The position numbers were made by a program, and so were the translations under genes. Shown piece after piece: positions 58,734 to 64,000 of a stretch of 64,000 nucleotides of DNA. This stretch comes from Buchnera aphidicola (Cinara kochiana kochiana) (GTDB taxonomy: Bacteria; Pseudomonadota; Gammaproteobacteria; Enterobacterales; Enterobacteriaceae), in assembly GCF_900698905.1 (NCBI RefSeq), contig NZ_LR217707.1, forward strand, positions 124,001-188,000. Reading direction: 5' to 3'. The notes below the pieces were generated by a model that was given only the letters and a program-made list of their open reading frames with translations, did no database searches and had not been told where the DNA came from. Numbering within the stretch: the first letter of the stretch is position 1; each line of letters begins with the position of its first letter.

Positions 58734-60350
58734 TTAACGATTATATAATTTTTTTATAAACGGAGTTATTTGAGAAATAAGAATTCTTATTTTTGAATTT
58801 TTTTTTCTTGAATAAAATTCAATTTCTTTATATTTAATAGTATTATCACTGATAATGATTCCGTACGGAATTCCAATTAAATTCATATCAGCAAACATTT
58901 TACCTAAATTTTCTTTTCTATTATCAAATAAAACATCAATTTTATTGTGTATTAATTGCGTATAAATTGATTTTGCTATATTTTTTATATTTTTATTTTT
59001 ATGCATATTTATGGGAATAATAAATACTTGAAAAGGAGCAATACAATTAGGCCATATAATTCCATTATTGTCATGATTTTGTTCTATAATAGACGATATA
59101 ATTCTATTAATTCCAACGCCATAACATCCCATATGTAATGTTTTTTTATTATGATTTTTGTCATGTAATGAAAAATTTATGTTTTTAGAATATTTTTTTC
59201 CAATTTGAAAGATGTGCCCTATTTCAATACTATTTTTTGTTTTTAATTTTTCTTGATTTGTATCGTAATAAAATATATGATCATAGTTTTTAACATTAAT
59301 TATTTTATTAAATATTATCCTTTTATTCCATAAAATTGGAGTGAATTTTTTATTAAACCAGTTATTTGTAATAATTAAATACGGTATATTGATTATTTTA
59401 GAATCTGCTAACATAAATATATTTTCATTATTATAATATTTTTTATTAACAGTTAATTGATATGATAAAATCATTTTATTATATTTAATGAATTTTATAG
59501 GATATTCAAGAATATTAATATTTTGTAAATCTTTTACATTTAAAGGGTCATATTTGCGCATTAGTAAAGCAGCCATAGAATATTGAGACTGATTTGATTT
59601 AGTTTTTATTAAATAAATTTTAATTTTATTTTTTTTTTTGTTAAATTTACTAATATGTACGGCATGATTAGAATGTTTGGAAAAAATAATTTTATCTTCT
59701 CCAATATTAGATATAGCATGAAATTCATGAGATATCGATCCTCCCATGATTTTTGAATCTGCTTTAATAATTTTAAAATCAAGTTTTAGTTGTGTAAATA
59801 TGTGTATATAAATTTCTTTTATTAGCTCATATGTTTTCTGTAAAGAAATTTTGTTTATATGAAAAGAATATGCGTCTTTCATTAGGAATTCTATAGATCG
59901 AATAACTCCAAATCTTGGTCTTATTTCGTCTCTAAATTTTTTCTGTATTTGGTAAAAAACTATGGGTAGTTGTTTATATGAGTGAATTTCTTGATTAAAT
60001 ATATAACTAATAGCTTCTTCGTGTGTAGGACTTAATATATATTTTTTTTTTCTACGATCTATAAGATTAATTAATTCTTTTCCGTATAATTTCGTTCTTC
60101 CGCTTTGATCCCATAATTTTCTAGGTTGTATGATAGGAGCACAAATTTCTAGGCATCCATGTTGATTCATGGTATTAGAAATAATTTTTATAACTTTTTT
60201 TAACACTCTATACCCTGTAGGTAACCATGTATATATTCCTGCAGATAACATTCGTATCATACCAGCACGTAACATTAATTGATGACTAATTGATTCTGTA
60301 TTGGCAGGTATTTCTTTTATAGTAGAAAGTAAATATTTAGTAGTATGCAT
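58734..60350 (-). CDS. proS: Prolyl-tRNA synthetase with degenerate editing insert
   Basis: Charges tRNA-Pro. Class II motifs are intact: motif 1 GIYTWLPTGYRVLKKV, motif 2 FRDEIRPRFGVIRSIEFLMKDAYSFH (core meant), motif 3 GCYGVGINRIISSIIEQ, and a C-terminal anticodon-binding domain FADMNLIGIPYGII. Between motifs 2 and 3 the INS editing domain is shortened and scarcely alignable. The segment that carries the editing lysine in E. coli (EKTVKTLLV) and the GSLGPV loop are not found. The 538 residues compare with 572. Aminoacylation should remain, while clearing of mis-charged Ala-tRNA-Pro is probably lost. Confidence 0.95.
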   Translation of the reverse strand: MHTTKYLLSTIKEIPANTESISHQLMLRAGMIRMLSAGIYTWLPTGYRVLKKVIKIISNTMNQHGCLEICAPIIQPRKLWDQSGRTKLYGKELINLIDRRKKKYILSPTHEEAISYIFNQEIHSYKQLPIVFYQIQKKFRDEIRPRFGVIRSIEFLMKDAYSFHINKISLQKTYELIKEIYIHIFTQLKLDFKIIKADSKIMGGSISHEFHAISNIGEDKIIFSKHSNHAVHISKFNKKKNKIKIYLIKTKSNQSQYSMAALLMRKYDPLNVKDLQNINILEYPIKFIKYNKMILSYQLTVNKKYYNNENIFMLADSKIINIPYLIITNNWFNKKFTPILWNKRIIFNKIINVKNYDHIFYYDTNQEKLKTKNSIEIGHIFQIGKKYSKNINFSLHDKNHNKKTLHMGCYGVGINRIISSIIEQNHDNNGIIWPNCIAPFQVFIIPINMHKNKNIKNIAKSIYTQLIHNKIDVLFDNRKENLGKMFADMNLIGIPYGIIISDNTIKYKEIEFYSRKKNSKIRILISQITPFIKKLYNR

Positions 60351-60786
60351 AGTAAGTATCCTGAATACAAATAGATTGATATATAATAAATAGATTAATA
60401 CAATTAATTTTTACAATGAATAAATCTTTTAAAAAATATTTTTAATAAATTATTCTTATATGTTGTTTATATATGGATATAAATAATTAATTTTTATTTT
60501 TTATGTAATATAAAATAATAAATACAATTTTATTGTTAATAAAAAATAGTTTATTTTATAATTATAAATTATATTTTATTTATAATAATAAATGTTTAAA
60601 ATTTGTGTATAAGTATATATTTTTATATACATAATTATGTTTAATACAAATAATTATTTTAACGAAGTAAGAGAAAATTTCTAGTAAATGAAATTTTAAT
60701 ATAGTTAAAACAATCAGAATTTATATAATAGTAAATTACTGTTATTATGGATAATATTAAAGTTTTATATATAAAGGTATAAATAT
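60351..60786. other. Divergent intergenic region between proS and flhB
   Basis: About 435 bases of A/T-rich DNA with the promoters of both genes but no recognisable gene. No flagellar sigma-28 or FlhDC-like site was recognised. Confidence 0.55.
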
Positions 60787-61899
60787 ATGAATTATAGCTT
60801 AAATGAAGATAAAACTGAAGCTGCAACTCCTCATAAAATTAAAAAATTTAAAAAAAACGGATATATACAATATTTATATGATTTAAATTCTTTTCTGATA
60901 TTATCATTTTTTTTTTGTTTATTTTATTTAAATAAAAAATTTATTTTTTTACGTTTACTAAAATTATTTGTATTGAATTTAACATTTGATATAAAGTTTA
61001 TTAATTATCCTCAATTATTTTTTGTATCTACATTACAACATACAAAAATTTTTATTTTATATTTTTTAATATTATTTTTAGGAATAGCATGTATATTAGT
61101 ATTTTCACCTATTTTTTTTTATGGAGAAATAGTTAGAATAAGATTTTTAAAAATTAGCTTAAATTCTTTCAATATTATCAATAATTTTAAAAAAAAAAGT
61201 TTTTTTGATATAATAATTGATTTTTTATCTATTTCATCGAAAATAATAATAATTATTGCCGTTTCTTTTTTATTTATTCGGAATAATTATTTTAATATCA
61301 ATAATTTTTATTTTAATTCATTATTAAATAATTTATTTTTTGGATTTTATTGGATGTATAGATATATATTATTAATGATGACAATTATAGGTATAATAGC
61401 TATTATTGATACTATTATAAAGTATTTAGAATATTTTAATAAACTTAAAATGACTGTTCAAGAAGTAAAAGATGAACAAAGAGAATTAGAGGGCAATCCA
61501 TTAATAAAACAAAGAATTCAAATTTTAATACGAAACTCACTGCATAGATATCCTATATCTGAATTAATTAAATCCGATGTAATTATTTTTAATTCTATAA
61601 ATTGCGCTGTAGCTATACATTATAATTCAATTACGATGTCTGCTCCTAAAGTACTCTTTAAAGGATTAGAAAAGTTATCCATTCATATCGTAAAATTTGC
61701 ACAAAAAAATAATATTCCAATATTTATTTCTGATTCTATAGCAATTTATTTGTATAAAAATTCTTTTATTGGTAATCAGATTCCGATTAATTTACATTCA
61801 TCAATTGCTAAAATTTTAGCGTGGGCTTGGAAAGTTAAACGTTGGAAAAAATATGGCGGTATATACCCAACGATGCCAATGATATTTTTTAATAAGTAA
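60787..61899 (+). CDS. flhB: Flagellar type III export protein FlhB, NPTH motif lost
   Basis: Export-gate protein that switches substrate class after hook completion. The 370 residues (Salmonella 383) start with DKTEAATPHKIKKFKKNG, have four membrane segments (about residues 30-55, 90-118, 150-165 and 185-215), the linker EVKDEQRELEGNP, and MSAPKVLFKG, then ILAWAWKVKRW. The autocleavage motif NPTH, residues 269-272 in Salmonella, is NSIN at the same numbers. Without Pro270 and His272 self-cleavage should fail. The C-terminal tail after VKRW is short. It pairs with flhA. Confidence 0.95.
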   Translation: MNYSLNEDKTEAATPHKIKKFKKNGYIQYLYDLNSFLILSFFFCLFYLNKKFIFLRLLKLFVLNLTFDIKFINYPQLFFVSTLQHTKIFILYFLILFLGIACILVFSPIFFYGEIVRIRFLKISLNSFNIINNFKKKSFFDIIIDFLSISSKIIIIIAVSFLFIRNNYFNINNFYFNSLLNNLFFGFYWMYRYILLMMTIIGIIAIIDTIIKYLEYFNKLKMTVQEVKDEQRELEGNPLIKQRIQILIRNSLHRYPISELIKSDVIIFNSINCAVAIHYNSITMSAPKVLFKGLEKLSIHIVKFAQKNNIPIFISDSIAIYLYKNSFIGNQIPINLHSSIAKILAWAWKVKRWKKYGGIYPTMPMIFFNK

Positions 61900-61927
61900 T
61901 AAATTACTTTTAGGAGATCTATAATTG

Positions 61928-64000
61928 ATGCAAAAATTATCTATTTTATTGAATTTTATTAATAAAATTAATAATATGAGTTTATATTCTTTATTCACTC
62001 CATCATTAATTTTAATGATTTTATGTATGCTTATTTTGCCTTTACCAACTTTTTTTTTAGATTTATTTTTTACGTTTAATATTGTTATTTCGATAATTAT
62101 TTTGATTGTTTCTATGGTCGTTACTGACGTACTAAATTTTTCTTCTTTTCCAATAGTATCGTTGTTGTCAACATTATTGCGGTTATCTTTAAATGTTGCT
62201 TCTACACGTGTGATTTTGTTAAATGGACATACAGGATCATATTCTGCAGGACGTATTATTGAATCATTTGGTGTTTTTTTAATTGGTAAAAATTTTTTTA
62301 TCGGAATTATTGTTTTCATTATTTTAGTAATTATAAATTTTATTGTTGTTACGAAAGGTTCTGGAAGAATTGCAGAAGTAGGAGCTAGATTTATTTTAGA
62401 CGCTATGCCCGGAAAGCAGATGGCCATAGATGCTGATTTAAACGCTGGTATTATTTCTGAGCGAGAGGCAAAAGAAAGACGTATTAATGTGTATAAAGAA
62501 GCCGATTTTTATGGATCGATGGATGGAGCTAGCAAATTTATTCGCGGTGATGCCGTTGCCGGTATATTAATTATAATAGTAAATATTGTAGGTGGATTAG
62601 TTATAGGAATTACCCAGCATAATATGTCATTTTTGCAAGCAGCTAAAACATATAGTATCTTAACAATTGGAGATGGTTTAGCGGCTCAAATTCCTTCTTT
62701 AATTATATCAATAGCTTCTGGTATTATTTTAACGCGTGTTGGATCTGACAAAATTAATGTTAGTAAACAGATAATTAATCAAATTTTTGATAATTCTCAA
62801 GTTATATTTTTAAGTAGTGTTATATTTGGTATATTTAGTTTAATACCAGGAATGCCAAATTTTATTTTTTTATCTTTTACTATTAGTTTATTAATATTAT
62901 CGTGGTATTTATATAATAAAAATTACATAAGTAAAAATTTTTCTAAAGTATCAAATGTAAAAAAAAATAAGTTATTAGGTTTTTCGTGGAATGATATTCA
63001 ATTTGAACATTTGATTGCTTTAGAATTAAGCTCTATTTTTTTTCAATCTATTTATAAAGATAAATATAATTATTTGTTAAAAAAAATATATTTTTTAAGA
63101 AAAAATATTGCTAAAGATTTTGGTTTTCTAATTTCCGATATTTATTTAATTAATAATCGAAAATTAGAAGATGGACAGTATAAAATTTTAATTAAAGGGG
63201 CAGAAATTGGATGTGGATATGTTTTTTTAGATAAATTATTAGCTATAAATAATAGTAATAGTATAATTACTGTGCCAGGAATAAAAGTAAAAGAACCGGT
63301 ATTTGATCTACCTGCTTTTTGGATTCATCCTGATAATAAAGAAAAAATTATTAAAAAAAAATTATTAATTGTAGAGCCTAATTCAGTAATTATTACGCAT
63401 ATTAATAATATTATTAGAAAAAATTTATATGAATTATTTGGTTTACAAGAAACTCAGCAGTTATTAGATCGTATTTCACAAACTTATCCGCGCCTAGTAG
63501 AGTATTTAATACCTAATATAATTTCAATAACTATGTTACATAGTATTTTACAAAATTTATTACGTGAAAATATTCCTATTAAAGATATTAGAACAATTTT
63601 GGAAACATTAATAAAACATGGTAGTGGCATAAAAAATAATGTTGAAAAACTTACAGATGTTACTCGAATTGCATTACGTAATTTTATTACACAAAAATTT
63701 TTTTTGAACGTTTATGAAATTTGTGTACTTGGATTAAGTGCAGATATAGAATGTATTTTATTAAAAATAATCAATAATAAGGATGGTCAATTAGAACCTG
63801 TATTTTCAGAAAATTTAATTAATAAAACTAAATTATTAGTTATTATGCAAAAAAAAAATAAATTTCCATTAGTATTAGTAGTTCATCCGCAATTACGTAG
63901 TTTATTAGCAAGATTATTCATGATAAGTATTCCAGAATTAATTGTTTTATCTTTTTCTGAAATTTCCGAAGACCGTACGATAAAAATTGTACATACTATC
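61928..64000 (+). CDS. flhA: Flagellar type III export protein FlhA, runs off the window end
   Basis: The largest export-gate protein; its cytoplasmic domain forms the nonameric docking ring. The frame is open from ATG 61928 (AGGAG at 61912-61916) to the last base, 691 codons, and E. coli FlhA has 692 residues, so only the tail is missing. Visible are eight membrane segments, LLRLSLNVASTRVILL, KGSGRIAEVGARFILDAMPGKQMAIDADLNAG (the FHIPEP signature core), GDAVAGILI, and a C-terminal domain ending SFSEISEDRTIKIV. It follows flhB by 28 bases. Confidence 0.96.
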   Translation, partial: MQKLSILLNFINKINNMSLYSLFTPSLILMILCMLILPLPTFFLDLFFTFNIVISIIILIVSMVVTDVLNFSSFPIVSLLSTLLRLSLNVASTRVILLNGHTGSYSAGRIIESFGVFLIGKNFFIGIIVFIILVIINFIVVTKGSGRIAEVGARFILDAMPGKQMAIDADLNAGIISEREAKERRINVYKEADFYGSMDGASKFIRGDAVAGILIIIVNIVGGLVIGITQHNMSFLQAAKTYSILTIGDGLAAQIPSLIISIASGIILTRVGSDKINVSKQIINQIFDNSQVIFLSSVIFGIFSLIPGMPNFIFLSFTISLLILSWYLYNKNYISKNFSKVSNVKKNKLLGFSWNDIQFEHLIALELSSIFFQSIYKDKYNYLLKKIYFLRKNIAKDFGFLISDIYLINNRKLEDGQYKILIKGAEIGCGYVFLDKLLAINNSNSIITVPGIKVKEPVFDLPAFWIHPDNKEKIIKKKLLIVEPNSVIITHINNIIRKNLYELFGLQETQQLLDRISQTYPRLVEYLIPNIISITMLHSILQNLLRENIPIKDIRTILETLIKHGSGIKNNVEKLTDVTRIALRNFITQKFFLNVYEICVLGLSADIECILLKIINNKDGQLEPVFSENLINKTKLLVIMQKKNKFPLVLVVHPQLRSLLARLFMISIPELIVLSFSEISEDRTIKIVHTI

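Noticed and set aside
61816-62427. 203-codon open frame on the - strand across the flhB/flhA junction
   Set aside because: Lys/Ile/Asn-rich antisense shadow of two recognised genes, without start context.
1-64000. CRISPR arrays, insertion sequences, prophage, restriction or toxin systems
   Set aside because: No spaced direct repeats, transposase or integrase motifs, or foreign-looking composition were seen; the gene content is entirely core.

Overview
The window is a segment of a strongly reduced, extremely AT-rich bacterial chromosome. G+C is about one fifth in genes by eye, and intergenic DNA is almost pure A/T. Nearly every protein reads as an orthologue of an Escherichia coli housekeeping gene, in an order that is an eroded version of the enterobacterial one. 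The gene set combines respiratory complex I, aspartate-family and branched-chain amino-acid synthesis, and flagellar export genes without filament genes, and it contains no mobile DNA. Together with the homopolymer frameshifts this points to Buchnera aphidicola, the obligate endosymbiont of aphids, in a lineage reduced beyond the better-known strains. The assignment rests on sequence character and remembered gene order, not on a search.

Layout. 1-5329 (+): the end of nuoJ and complete nuoK, nuoL, nuoM, nuoN (complex I membrane arm). 5654-9614: prs (-), then prfA, prmC and sirB1 (+), that is PRPP synthesis, translation release and release-factor methylation. 9737-12052 (+): ackA and a shortened pta (acetate/acetyl-CoA). 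12149-18903: gyrA (-), a 2-Cys peroxiredoxin (-), ung with a frameshift in a 12-A run (+), grpE (-), the tmRNA gene ssrA (-), grxD (+), rnt (-). 19447-21181 (+): pth, ychF. 21271-25970 (-): thrC, thrB, thrA. 26462-29354: pcnB (-), an 877-base gap, truA (+). 29590-38005 (+): secA, then the pyruvate dehydrogenase operon aceE-aceF-lpd. 38211-48401 (-): erpA, ftsZ, ftsA, a decaying frameshifted murE, rsmH, ilvH, ilvI, dapD, map. 48754-58658 (+): rpsB, tsf, pyrH, frr, bamA, fabZ (frameshifted in a 14-T run), dnaE. 58734-60350 (-): proS. 60787-64000 (+): flhB and nearly all of flhA.

How the genes work together. PDH makes acetyl-CoA and NADH, complex I oxidises the NADH, and AckA-Pta can turn acetyl-CoA into acetate and ATP. 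ThrABC, DapD and IlvIH belong to pathways for threonine, lysine and branched-chain amino acids, the nutrients such a symbiont supplies. Translation and RNA maintenance are well kept (RpsB, Tsf, Frr, RF1, PrmC, Pth, tmRNA, RNase T, TruA, ProRS, Map).

The striking part is decay of the cell wall and of motility. Between ftsA and rsmH the division/murein cluster has shrunk to one rotting murE: its ATP-binding loop, substrate motifs and reading frame are damaged. ftsZ, ftsA and rsmH stay intact. FlhB has lost the NPTH autocleavage motif (NSIN at the homologous residues 269-272), BamA has lost the arginine of its RGF motif, and ProRS has a degenerate editing domain. Two genes with otherwise well-conserved products (ung, fabZ) are broken only by one base in a long homopolymer, the configuration that polymerase slippage can rescue in Buchnera.
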